Source of the DNA: Streptomyces sp. PH10-H1
Lineage (GTDB): Bacteria; Actinomycetota; Actinomycetes; Streptomycetales; Streptomycetaceae
NCBI RefSeq assembly: GCF_030063355.1
Contig: NZ_JASISZ010000002.1
Coordinates: forward strand, 1 to 64,000
Direction: 5' to 3'
Length of the DNA stretch: 64,000 nucleotides
Shown: one piece after another, positions 51,399 to 60,400 of the stretch
Numbering within the stretch: position 1 is the stretch's first letter
Layout: the number at the start of each line of letters is the position of its first letter
The notes under the pieces: generated by a model
Seen by the model: the letters and a program-made list of their open reading frames with translations, nothing else
The model's database searches: none
What the model was told of the DNA's origin: nothing
Made by a program: the position numbers and the translations under genes

Positions 51399-51472
51399 GG
51401 GCCTATAGCTCAGACGGTTAGAGCGCTTCCCTGATAAGGAAGAGGCCACAGGTTCAAGTCCTGTTAGGCCCA
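51399..51472 (+). tRNA. tRNA-Ile (GAT)
   Basis: A complete 74-base cloverleaf: acceptor GGGCCTA (51399-51405) pairs with TAGGCCC (51465-51471), the anticodon is GAT at 51433-51435 in CTGATAA, and the T arm contains GGTTCAAGTCC. It lies after gyrA and the DUF3566 gene, as ileT does in mycobacteria. CCA is not encoded. Confidence 0.97.
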
Positions 51473-51480
51473 CCGCGTCG

Positions 51481-51516
51481 AACGGCCCGTACGGATCTCG
51501 ATCCGTACGGGCCGTT
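51481..51516 (+). terminator. Terminator after tRNA-Ile
   Basis: Perfect 16-bp arms, 51481-51496 (AACGGCCCGTACGGAT) and 51501-51516, with a CTCG loop, starting nine bases past the tRNA. A strong terminator. Confidence 0.92.
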
Positions 51517-51644
51517 TCGCTCTGTCCGGCACACGGTGTCCGGTACGGGAGTTGGAGCGGGTGCAGGTCACCGTTCGGTATCGGTCGGTGTGTATAGTCG
51601 GGCGCGTCAGGGCTCTCCCAATCCAAGAAGGACGAGGTCGCGCG

Positions 51645-51785
51645 GTGAAGAAGTTTCTCCTGGTGGCACTGGCCGCCATCGGCGGGCTCCTCGTGTACCG
51701 CCAGATCCAGGCGGACCGCGCCGAGCAGGATCTGTGGACGGAAGCGACCGACTCCGTACCGGCAGGTTCCGGCGCGAGCGTCTGA
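51645..51785 (+). CDS. DLW-39 family small protein
   Basis: A 46-residue peptide (MKKFLLVALAAIGGLLVYRQ, then IQADRAEQDLWTEATDSVPA and a short tail) with one hydrophobic segment and the DLW motif that names the DLW-39 family. Its function is unknown. GTG 51645 is preceded by AAGGACGAGG. The open frame extends upstream but into less plausible sequence. It sits between tRNA-Ile and the vWA gene and has its own hairpin at 51802. Confidence 0.85.
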   Translation: MKKFLLVALAAIGGLLVYRQIQADRAEQDLWTEATDSVPAGSGASV

Positions 51786-51801
51786 GACGCCGAAGTGCTT
51801 T

Positions 51802-51832
51802 GAGGCCCCGACCGCACAGCGGTCGGGGCCTC
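51802..51832 (+). terminator. Terminator after the DLW-39 gene
   Basis: Perfect 14-bp arms, 51802-51815 (GAGGCCCCGACCGC) and 51819-51832, loop ACA, 16 bases after the stop. Confidence 0.92.
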
Positions 51833-51937
51833 TCGCTGTTGCGGGACCGTGACGGTGGACGTCTTGAGTTTGCTGACGCGAATAAATACCTTCGCTGTGG
51901 CGAAAAATTGCTGGTTCGGCCGAGGGGGACGCACAGC

Positions 51938-53881
51938 ATGCAACGACCACAGGGGCGCGCGGCGGCGGCAGTGGGGATCGGGGGGCTGCTGCTCGCCGTC
52001 CTCACCGTCCTCGCCGGCCCCACCGTCCTCGCGGGGCCGGTTTCCGCGCAGGCCGTACCGGCGGCGGCAGCGGCTGCCGACGACAGTCTGATCATGGTGC
52101 TGGACTCGTCCGGGTCGATGTCGGGGCCCGACGGTTCCGGCGGCACCCGCATCGAGTCGGCCCGCAAGGCGGTGAACACCGTCGTGGAGACCCTGCCGGA
52201 CGGTCACCCGACCGGGCTGCGGGTCTACGGCGCGGGGCACGGCTGCGACGACACCCGGCTCGCCGAGGCGGTCGTCCCGCTGGACCGGGCCGCCATGAAG
52301 AAGGCCGTGGCCGCCGTCGAGCCCAAGGGGGACACCCCGACCGCGCTGGCGCTGACCAGGGCCGCGGGCGATCTGCCCAAGGACGGGCGGCGGACGATCC
52401 TGCTGATCTCCGATGGAGAGTCCAACTGCGGGGCGCCCAAGCCCTGCGAGGTGGCCGCCCAGCTGGCCGGGGACGGCCTCGGTCTGCGGATCGACACCGT
52501 CGGCTTCCAGGTCAAGGGCGCGGCCCGCGAGGAGCTGGAGTGCGTCGCCCCTGCCGGGCACGGCTCCTACTACGACGCCCCTGACGCGGCGGCGCTCGCC
52601 CGGCAGCTGGTGCGCGCCTCGACGCTCAGTGCGGACGCCTACCGCTTCGAGGGGACCCGGATCACCGGCGGTACGACGGCGGTGCGGGCGGCGGGGATGA
52701 CGCCCGGGCAGTACCTGGACACCATCGGGCCGGATGAGACCCGCTGGTACGCGGCCGGTCTGGACGCCGTCGCCACCGCGGACTTCGCGGTGACCGCGGT
52801 CCCGCAGCCGGGCGTCAAGGCCGGCTACGGCGACGGTATCGAGTTGAAGGCCGCATCGGCCGGCGCGTACGCGTACACCTGCGACACGCGGTCCGCGCAC
52901 TTCGGGCAGGACGAGGGCGCGATGATCGTCACCGGGTCGGTGAGCCGCGTGCCCACCTCCAAGGGCGACGGCAGCTGCGACAAGGCGGGCCGCTACCTGC
53001 TGTCGGTGCACCGCACGACCGCGCCCGGGTCCGACCGGGGCCGGTGGCCGATCGAGATCCGGTACGGGAGCGAGGCGCCGCTCAAGGCCGGGATCACGCC
53101 CGCGGCCGCCGAGACCGAGTACGGGGACAAGCCCGCGCCCGTCGCCGGCGACCCCAAGGACATCGCGGGCGGCACCGGCTTCAATGACGCGGCCACGCTC
53201 GGCAAGGGCGTGTGGCGCGACAAGCTGCTGCCCGCGCAGACCCGGTTCTACAAGGTGCGCCTCGGCTGGGGACAACAGCTCAGCTACGCGGCCGAGTTCG
53301 CCAACGAACCGGTGCTGGACGACGCGGCCGGGACGTCGGACTCTTCGTATGTCGACACGGGTGCGTACGGGCCCGCCCGGCAGCCGGTGGGCGACGCCTC
53401 CGGAGGCGACGAGCACCGCACGTACTTCGGCAAACCGCTGTCCGTGGGACTCGGTACGGTGCCGGTGACCTGGACGAACCGCTGGGTCACCAGCGGAGCG
53501 GCCCCGATGGTGCACAGCGCGGGGGACTACTACATCGCCGTGGCGCTCGGCCCGAAGGCCGCGCAGCTGGCCAGGAACGCGGCGGTGGGCGTCGTCCTGC
53601 GGGTCAATGTGACCGGGGACGAACTGGCCGGGCCGCAGTACCAGGCGCCCGCACTGGCCAAGGCCAAGGGCAAGAGCGGGGACGGGAACACGGGCGGTGC
53701 GGCCGGCAAGGGCCCGTCCCAGGGCGGCGATTCGGCCGCGGGCAGCGACAGCGGCGGTACGGACGGGGGAGGATTCATGACCGGCATGGACGTGATCGCG
53801 GCAGGAACGGGCGCAGCGGTGGCGCTCGCGGCCGTCGGCACGGTGGCGCTGGTGCGCCGGACGAAGAGGGGCGGGGCGTGA
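51938..53881 (+). CDS. Exported von Willebrand A-domain protein
   Basis: A 647-residue surface protein. A signal peptide (AAAAVGIGGLLLAVLTVLAGPTVLAGPVSAQA) leads to a vWA domain with the metal-ion-dependent adhesion motif DSSGSMSGPDGSGGTR and ILLISDGESNCG. The second half (from about residue 230) is beta-rich and is repeated in the next gene: compare YGDGIELKAASAG and LLPAQTRFYKVRLGWGQQLSYAAEFANEP. A Gly/Ser-rich spacer and a C-terminal membrane helix (VIAAGTGAAVALAAVGTVALV) with basic end anchor it. The next gene begins at its stop (TGATG), so they are a coupled pair. Function unknown; adhesion or a complex assembled through the MIDAS is plausible. Confidence 0.85.
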   Translation: MQRPQGRAAAAVGIGGLLLAVLTVLAGPTVLAGPVSAQAVPAAAAAADDSLIMVLDSSGSMSGPDGSGGTRIESARKAVNTVVETLPDGHPTGLRVYGAGHGCDDTRLAEAVVPLDRAAMKKAVAAVEPKGDTPTALALTRAAGDLPKDGRRTILLISDGESNCGAPKPCEVAAQLAGDGLGLRIDTVGFQVKGAAREELECVAPAGHGSYYDAPDAAALARQLVRASTLSADAYRFEGTRITGGTTAVRAAGMTPGQYLDTIGPDETRWYAAGLDAVATADFAVTAVPQPGVKAGYGDGIELKAASAGAYAYTCDTRSAHFGQDEGAMIVTGSVSRVPTSKGDGSCDKAGRYLLSVHRTTAPGSDRGRWPIEIRYGSEAPLKAGITPAAAETEYGDKPAPVAGDPKDIAGGTGFNDAATLGKGVWRDKLLPAQTRFYKVRLGWGQQLSYAAEFANEPVLDDAAGTSDSSYVDTGAYGPARQPVGDASGGDEHRTYFGKPLSVGLGTVPVTWTNRWVTSGAAPMVHSAGDYYIAVALGPKAAQLARNAAVGVVLRVNVTGDELAGPQYQAPALAKAKGKSGDGNTGGAAGKGPSQGGDSAAGSDSGGTDGGGFMTGMDVIAAGTGAAVALAAVGTVALVRRTKRGGA

Positions 53882-55194
53882 TGCGCAGGCTGGCGGCGAC
53901 GGTGGCGGTGGCCGGTGCGGCGCTCGCCGGGCTGCAGGGCACGGCTCTGGCGGACCCTGCCGTGCCGGTGTGGCAGCCGCAGGGCACGGCGGTGACGGGC
54001 GCGGCCACGACGGCCGAGGCGCAGGCGCTCACGGCCGGTACCACCTACAAGGACACCCTCAAGGTGGGCGACACCAAGTACTACGGCGTGGACCTCGACG
54101 CGAAGTCGGCGGCGTACCTGTCGGCGTTCGCCATTCCGAAGCCGGGCGCCAAGGTCGCCTACGGGGACGGGATCGACCTCAAGCTGCAGAGTGCCGACGG
54201 CACCGACTGCGACAGCTTCAACGCGCATTTCGACAGTGACGGGGCGGCCCGGCCGGTCGGCGGCTACGCGGCGCGGACGATCGAGAAGGGCGGGCAGTGC
54301 CAGGAGGCCAACCGCTACACGCTGGAGATCAAGCGGAGCAGCGCCGGTACCTCCGACCCCGGTGACTGGCCCGTCGAGATCCGTTTCCTGTCGGAGCCCG
54401 GCCTCAAGGCCGACGCGAAGCCGGTGCCCGCCTCCAGCGCCACAGAGGCGTCTCCCACGCCGGTCACCGGCACGCCGAGGCCGGCCGTGGGCGGTACGAG
54501 CTTCGACACCGCGGCCGCGATCAAGAGCGGCATCTGGAACGACAAGGTGCTGCCCGGGGAGACCCGCTTCTACAAGGTGCCGGTGGACTGGGGACAGCAC
54601 GCGGTGCTCTTCGCCGACTTCGCCAACGCGCCGAAGGTCAAGGACAACGGGTTCCAGAGCGCAGGGGTGCGGGTCGCCGCGTACAACCCGGCCCGCGGAC
54701 ACGTCAGCGACGCCACCGAGTCCTACGCAGGGAAGCAGACGTCGATCACCGGCCAGACCGTAGCGGTCTCCTTCGCCAACCGGTACGAGAGCGGCAGCGC
54801 GGTCTCCGCCACCCGGTTCGCCGGCTGGTACTACTTCGCGGTCAGCGTCCACCCGGGCGTCAAGAACGTCGTGGACGGGCCGATCGGCGTCACCCTGCGG
54901 CTGGACGTGAAGGGCGCGGCAGGATCCGCGCCGGGTTACGACGGCGACGCGGCCAAGGCCGGATTCGGCGTCAACGGTGACGACCTCGCCAAGGCCGACG
55001 GCACGGCCACCGGCGGAGGTTCGAACGCCACGCTGCGCTTCGTGGCCTTCGCCGCGCTCGGCGCGGGCACCGTCCTGCTTCTGAGCCTGGCCGTCTGGAT
55101 GGTGGCGGCCCGCCGCCGCCCGCACACGGCGGACGGGGCCCCGCGGCCGCCGCAGTCACCGGAGTCGGGCTACGGGCCGCCGCCCGCCTGGTAG
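53881..55194 (+). CDS. Exported membrane-anchored partner of the vWA protein
   Basis: A 437-residue exported protein (signal MRRLAATVAVAGAALAGLQGTALA) with a C-terminal membrane helix (FAALGAGTVLLLSLAVWMVAA). Its body resembles the non-vWA part of the preceding protein: IPKPGAKVAYGDGIDLKLQSADG matches VPQPGVKAGYGDGIELKAASAG, GDWPVEIRFLSEPGLKADAKPVPA matches GRWPIEIRYGSEAPLKAGITPA, and VLPGETRFYKVPVDWGQHAVLFADFAN matches LLPAQTRFYKVRLGWGQQLSYAAEFAN. So the pair arose by duplication with gain or loss of the vWA domain. The start overlaps the previous stop by one base. No enzymatic motif was recognised. Confidence 0.85.
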   Translation: MRRLAATVAVAGAALAGLQGTALADPAVPVWQPQGTAVTGAATTAEAQALTAGTTYKDTLKVGDTKYYGVDLDAKSAAYLSAFAIPKPGAKVAYGDGIDLKLQSADGTDCDSFNAHFDSDGAARPVGGYAARTIEKGGQCQEANRYTLEIKRSSAGTSDPGDWPVEIRFLSEPGLKADAKPVPASSATEASPTPVTGTPRPAVGGTSFDTAAAIKSGIWNDKVLPGETRFYKVPVDWGQHAVLFADFANAPKVKDNGFQSAGVRVAAYNPARGHVSDATESYAGKQTSITGQTVAVSFANRYESGSAVSATRFAGWYYFAVSVHPGVKNVVDGPIGVTLRLDVKGAAGSAPGYDGDAAKAGFGVNGDDLAKADGTATGGGSNATLRFVAFAALGAGTVLLLSLAVWMVAARRRPHTADGAPRPPQSPESGYGPPPAW

Positions 55195-55249
55195 CCGTGT
55201 CGCCTGCGGCGGGCGTCGTGGGGTCCGGATGCCGTCGCGGCTGTGCGGC

Positions 55250-56629
55250 TCAGGCCGCGGCCAGCGCCCAGATGCCGACCGCGAAGCAGAGCGCGGCGAC
55301 GATGAGGATCGGGACCACCAGCTTGGCGGGTGGTCCCGGTCGGCGTGCCGGCGGCGGCGCGGCCGCGCCCGCCGTGCTGGGGACGGCTGCGGTGTACGGG
55401 CGGGTGGCTTCCGGGCGGATTTCGTCCGGCCGGTGCGTTCCCGTGGGAGTCGGTCCATGAGCGTGTAGTGGTCCCTGCGCCTGGATCGGGCTCTGGGCCG
55501 CTACGGCTGTCGCGTACGGGTTCTGCTCGGGGGTCGGCGGGGTGGTCGGCGGGGTGGTCGGCTGCTCGGGGAGCGGTGGTGCCTGGATCCCGGTCTGTGG
55601 ATAGCCGTAGGCGGGCTGCTGCGGCTGGTCTGGCTCTGGCGTCATGCCCCAGGGCTGCCCAGGCGTCGGTGCCGGGGTCTGCGGCGACATCCGAGGGGGC
55701 GGGAGCCGGAAGCTGCTGGTCGGCTCGGGCCGGACCTGGCGCGGTGTCCTGCGCGGGCCCCGGGCGTCGAAGCCCTCCGGCAGCGGGCCGATCTGGTCGA
55801 AGACCTCGACCGGCTCGTCGTCGAGACCGGGTGCCGACAGGAGTTCGACGGCGGCGGACAGCGCCTTGCGGGCACCGGTGGCGGTGCGGAAGCGGGCGTC
55901 CGGGTCGGGCTGCAGCAGGTTGCCGATGACCTGCCACATCGGCTCGGGCACGCCCTGCGGGGCACGCGGGACGCCCTCGTTCAGATACCGCTCCAGGATC
56001 GCCTGGGCATCGGGCTTCTTGCCGCTGAGCAGATAGAGGGCGACGAGGCCGACGGCGTACAGATCGGCGGGGAAGTCGGGCTCCGCGCCCAGCATCTGCT
56101 CGGGCGCGAAGTAACCGGGCGTGCCGACGATGTAGTTGGCCTCGGTGAGCCGCGGTTCGCCCTTGCGCATGGCGATGCCGAAGTCCGACAGCCGCAGATG
56201 CGGCAGGCCGGTGCCGGTGGCCTCCAGCAGGATGTTGGCCGGCTTGATGTCCCGGTGCACGACGCCTTCGGCATGGACGGCCGTCAGCCCGGAGAGCAGC
56301 TGGTCGAGCAGGGCGCACACGAAGCGCGGGGGCAGCGGACCGTAGTCGCCGATCAGATGCGAGAGCGATCCGCCGCGTACCAGGTCCATGGTGAACAGGA
56401 CCTTGTCGTCGTCGGCGGCCCAGCTGGCGGGCGCCAGCACATGGGGGTGGTCGATCCGCATCGCCTGCTCGCGGACGAAGCGCAGCAGGGCATGGGCGTC
56501 GCTCTGCTGGAGCACTTTCGCCGCGACGTAACGCCCACGCCGGTGGTCCCATGAGCGCCAGACCGCGCCCGCTCCGCCCCGTCCGATCGGGTCCACCAGC
56601 TCGTACCGGCCTGCGAAGACCTCACCCAT
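55250..56629 (-). CDS. Membrane Ser/Thr protein kinase
   Basis: A 459-residue eukaryotic-type kinase. ATG 56629 gives MGEVFAGRYELVDPIGRGGAGAVWRSWDHRRGRYVAAKVL with the glycine loop and catalytic lysine. The catalytic loop is VVHRDIKPANIL, the metal loop SDFGIAMRKG, and the APE-like motif GTPGYFAPEQML, so it should be active. A Pro/Gln/Thr-rich linker of about 150 residues leads to a C-terminal membrane helix (LVVPILIVAALCFAVGIWALAAA) with almost no extracellular part, so it is not an obvious receptor. It starts 25 bases after the upstream XRE-type gene on the same strand, suggesting a two-gene operon. Confidence 0.93.
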   Translation of the reverse strand: MGEVFAGRYELVDPIGRGGAGAVWRSWDHRRGRYVAAKVLQQSDAHALLRFVREQAMRIDHPHVLAPASWAADDDKVLFTMDLVRGGSLSHLIGDYGPLPPRFVCALLDQLLSGLTAVHAEGVVHRDIKPANILLEATGTGLPHLRLSDFGIAMRKGEPRLTEANYIVGTPGYFAPEQMLGAEPDFPADLYAVGLVALYLLSGKKPDAQAILERYLNEGVPRAPQGVPEPMWQVIGNLLQPDPDARFRTATGARKALSAAVELLSAPGLDDEPVEVFDQIGPLPEGFDARGPRRTPRQVRPEPTSSFRLPPPRMSPQTPAPTPGQPWGMTPEPDQPQQPAYGYPQTGIQAPPLPEQPTTPPTTPPTPEQNPYATAVAAQSPIQAQGPLHAHGPTPTGTHRPDEIRPEATRPYTAAVPSTAGAAAPPPARRPGPPAKLVVPILIVAALCFAVGIWALAAA

Positions 56630-56654
56630 GGTCTGCGACCCGCCCCCTGGTTCG

Positions 56655-57209
56655 TCAGTTCTGGTTCGCCTCGTAGTGGGCGATCGCGTCAGCGGTCCGC
56701 CCGGCGCCGTACACATGGAGGAACTCTGCCAGTTGCGGATGGCTGGAGGCGAGAGTGTTCGCCGCTTCGGCAATCTCCTCGGCGGACGCGACGGCCCGCA
56801 GGAGCGACTGGATGTCGCGTACGACGTGCCGCGCGGCGTTGGCGGCGGCGGTGCCCGACGAGGAGCTGTGGGTGCCGGTGTTGAGGACGGAGGTGCCGGA
56901 CAACTGCCGGATGTCCTCCAGCCGCGCCGTGGCCTGCGAGGGGGTCACGCTGCCCTCGGCGACGTGCCCGGCGAGGTCCTGGATGGCTTGCAGGCGCTGG
57001 ACGACGGCCGGGTTGCCGATCTTCGCGCGCTGACCGCTCATCAGCTGCGAGAGCATCGGTGCGGAGAGCCCCAGCGCCGTGGCCATGCGTGCCTGGTTCA
57101 GGCCGAGGTCGCCCATGAGGCGGCGGAAGAGATCGCCGAGCGGTTCGCCGTACCAGGTGCGCTGCTGCTCCTGTGCGCGGCTGACGGCGTCGTGCGGAGA
57201 CGGGTCCAT
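56655..57209 (-). CDS. XRE-type DNA-binding protein
   Basis: A 184-residue protein with a helix-turn-helix (LGDLFRRLMGDLGLNQARMATALGLSAPMLSQLMSGQRAKIGNPAVVQRLQAIQDLA, about residues 20-75). The rest is alpha-helical with a serine-rich break (TGTHSSSSGTAAAN) and no known ligand fold. ATG 57209 has AGGAG six bases upstream. It lies directly before the Ser/Thr kinase gene and could be regulated by, or regulate, that kinase. The same two-gene order is what I recall in S. coelicolor, but no function is known to me. Confidence 0.88.
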   Translation of the reverse strand: MDPSPHDAVSRAQEQQRTWYGEPLGDLFRRLMGDLGLNQARMATALGLSAPMLSQLMSGQRAKIGNPAVVQRLQAIQDLAGHVAEGSVTPSQATARLEDIRQLSGTSVLNTGTHSSSSGTAAANAARHVVRDIQSLLRAVASAEEIAEAANTLASSHPQLAEFLHVYGAGRTADAIAHYEANQN

Positions 57210-57309
57210 ACGCACTCCTGTTTGCGGCGGTGAATCCTGCAAACCATCCTACGGACCGCGATACCCGGTCGGGGTTGGGTTCCGGAACGGGTACGCTGTT
57301 CTGCGAAGC

Positions 57310-57382
57310 GGGGCCTTAGCTCAGTTGGTAGAGCGCTGCCTTTGCAAGGCAGATGTCAGGAGTTCGAATCTCCTAGGCTCCA
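57310..57382 (+). tRNA. tRNA-Ala (TGC)
   Basis: A complete 73-base cloverleaf: GGGGCCT (57310-57316) pairs with AGGCTCC (57375-57381, one G-T pair), the anticodon is TGC at 57343-57345 in CTTTGCAAGG, and the T arm has AGTTCGAATCT. CCA is not encoded. Ile and Ala tRNAs following gyrA are typical of actinobacteria; here they are 6 kb apart. Confidence 0.97.
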
Positions 57383-57390
57383 CAGTCGTG

Positions 57391-57424
57391 ATCAGCGCGG
57401 GACCGCAAGCGGTCCCGCGCTGAT
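57391..57424 (+). terminator. Terminator after tRNA-Ala
   Basis: Perfect 15-bp arms, 57391-57405 (ATCAGCGCGGGACCG) and 57410-57424, loop CAAG, nine bases after the tRNA. Confidence 0.92.
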
Positions 57425-57469
57425 TTGCGTATCGGATCCACTATCCGGTGCTGCACAATCGGGGACGTG

Positions 57470-60400
57470 ATGTTCGGCATCCTCGGCGCGACACAGGTCT
57501 GGAACTCGGATGGCAGCGCGGTCGCGCTGGGCGGGCCTCGGCGTCGGGCACTGCTCGCGCTGCTGCTCATCGACGCAGGCCGGGTGGTGACGGCCGAGCG
57601 GCTGATCGACGGGCTGTACGGGGAGAATCCGCCGGCCGGGGTCGCGAACGCGCTCCAGTCACAGGTGTCGCGGCTGCGGCAGGTGCTTCCGCGGCCCATC
57701 GAATTCCATCCGGCGGGCTACCGGCTCGCGATCGATCCCGACGACGTCGACTCGCACCGCTTCCAGCGGCTCAGCGCGGAGGGCCGTGAGGCGCTGGCCG
57801 CGGGCGACCCGGCGCGCGCCGCCGCGCTGCTGCGGGACGCGCTCTCGCTGTGGCGCGGACCCGCGCTCGCCGATGTGGGCGACGCGTCTTTCGCGCAGCC
57901 GCAGGTGACGCGCCTGGAGGAGCTGCGGGTCTCGGCCGCGGAGGACCGCATAGAGGCGGAACTGGCGCTCGGCGGCCACCGGGAGCTGGTCGCGGAGCTG
58001 CGGGAGCTGGTCGACGCGCATCCGCTGCGTGAGCGGCTGCGCGGGCAGCTGATGCGGGCGCTGTACGGCAGCGGCCGGCAGAGCGAGGCCCTGGAGGCGT
58101 ACGAGGACGCCCGGAGCGAGCTCGCCGAGACGCTGGGAGCGGACCCGGGACCGGAGCTGGCCGCCGTGCATCTGGCGGTGCTGCGCGGGGATCCGGGGCT
58201 GACGCCTGCCGCGCACGCGCATGTTCCACGTGGAACATCGCCCACGACGCACCCGCCGTCCACCCCGTCCGCCCCGCGTTTCACCCTGCCCGCGCAGCTC
58301 ACCAGCTTCGTCGGCCGCACCGAGGAACTGGACCGGATCGGGGCGCAGCTGGCCGACGGGCGGCTCGTCACCCTCATCGGGCCGGGCGGCGCGGGCAAGA
58401 CCCGGCTCGCGGTCGAGGCGGCCGGGCGGTACGGCGGGGAGGCCTGTTTCGTCGAACTGGCCGGACTCACCGACGCCGCCGAGGTACCGCACGCGATCCA
58501 GAGCGCGCTCGGGCTGCGCGAGGCCGGAGTGATGCCGGGTGCAGGTCCGGCGCCCGATCCGGTCGCGCGGGTCACCGCGGCACTGGCCGACCGCCCGCTG
58601 CTGCTCGTCCTGGACAACTGCGAGCATGTCGTCGCCGAGATCGCCAAGATCGTCGGCGGGCTGCTCGGCGACTGCGTGCGACTGCGGGTGCTGGCCACCA
58701 CGCGGGAACCGCTGGGGATCCCCGGCGAGACGCTGTGCCCGATCCCCCCGCTGCGACTGCCGCCGCCCGGTACCGATCACGTCCATGCGCTCGAATTCCC
58801 GGCCGTGCGGCTGTTCGCCGAGCGTGCCGTCGCCGTGCGGCCCGATTTCGTGCTGGCCGCCGATCTGGACGCCGTCCTGCGGGTGTGCACCGCGCTCGAC
58901 GGTCTCCCGCTGGCCATCGAACTGGCCGCCGCCAGGCTGCGCTCGATGTCCGCGTCCGAGATCGCCTCCCGGCTCGGCGTGCTGTCCGCGGTGCCGGAAC
59001 AGAGCGAGTACGGGCCCGGGATCCGGCCCGATGAGCGGTTCCGTCTGCTGTCGCGCGGCAGCCGTACCGCCCAGCCCCGCCAGAAGACGCTGCGCGGTGT
59101 CGTCGACTGGAGCTGGGACCTGCTGTCGGAGGCGGAACGCGCCGCCCTGCGCCGGGTCTCGGTCTTCGCCGGCGGCTGGACGCTGGAGGCGGCGGAGGCG
59201 GTCTGCGCGGACGCGGACGGCGGTACGGAGCACCGCGGTACGGAGCACTGCGGCACACAGGACGCGGGCGTCGACGCGTTCGACGTACTCGACCTGATCG
59301 ACTCGCTCGTCGACAAGTCCCTGGTCGTCGTGCACCGTCCGGAGGGTGCCGACGGGGTCCGCTACCGGATGCTGGAGACGATCCGCGCCTATGGGGCCGA
59401 GCGGCTCGCGGAGGCCGGTGAGACGGCGGCGCTGCGCCGGGCCCACGCCGGGTACTTCCTCGGTGTGGCCCGTGACGCGGAACCCCACCTGCGGCGGGCG
59501 GAGCAACTCGACTGGCTGCGCCGGCTCTCCACCGACCAGGACAACCTCCACACCGCGCTGCGGCGCTGCGTGGAGAGCGGCGACACCACGACCGCGCTGC
59601 GGCTGCTGGCCCCGCTGTCCACGTACTGGCTGCTGCGCGGCGTGCGCCTGGAGGGCGCGGGACCCGCCCGCGCGCTGCTGGACATCCTCGGGCCGGGGGT
59701 GCCCGAGGGGCTCGACGAGGAGTACGTGCTGTGTGTGCTCGCCGCGGCCAACGGTGTCTCCGACCACCAGCTGGGCGATCACACGACTGCCGCCGAAGGG
59801 GTGATGGCCGGTCTGAGCTACATCCCGCAGCGTTTCCCCAGCCTCGCCGTCATCTGGGCGATGGCCATGGGCGCGCCCACGAGCGATGCCGGTGAACTGA
59901 TCGCGCTCTCCCTCGACCAGTGGGTCCAGGATCCCTGGGCCATGGCGTTGCTGCACCTGGGGCAGGGCTACGCCCACTGGATGGTGCTGGGCGACGCTGC
60001 CCGTGCGGAGGAGGAGTTCACCCTCGGGCTGGCGGGTTTCCGGGTGCTCGGGGACCGCTGGGCGATGGCCAACGCGCTGGATGTGCTCTCACAGCTCGCC
60101 GACTGGCAGGGCGACCACGAGCGGGCCGCCGCCCTGACCGACGAGGCGCTCGGCTATGTGGAGCCGCTCGGCGCCATCGAGGACATGGCGCAACTGCTGT
60201 GCCGGCGGGCCGAACGCAGCGCCCGGGACGGGGACGCCGAGGCGGCCCGTGCCGACTACGAACGGGTCGTCGAACTGTCCGGCCGGGCCGGCGCGCCCGA
60301 CTGCATGGCGCTGGCCCACCTCGGGCTGGGCGAGGCGGCCCGCATGCGCGGGGAGCTGGCCGAGGCGCGCAAGCTGTTCGACCTGGCGCTGAGCGAGAGC

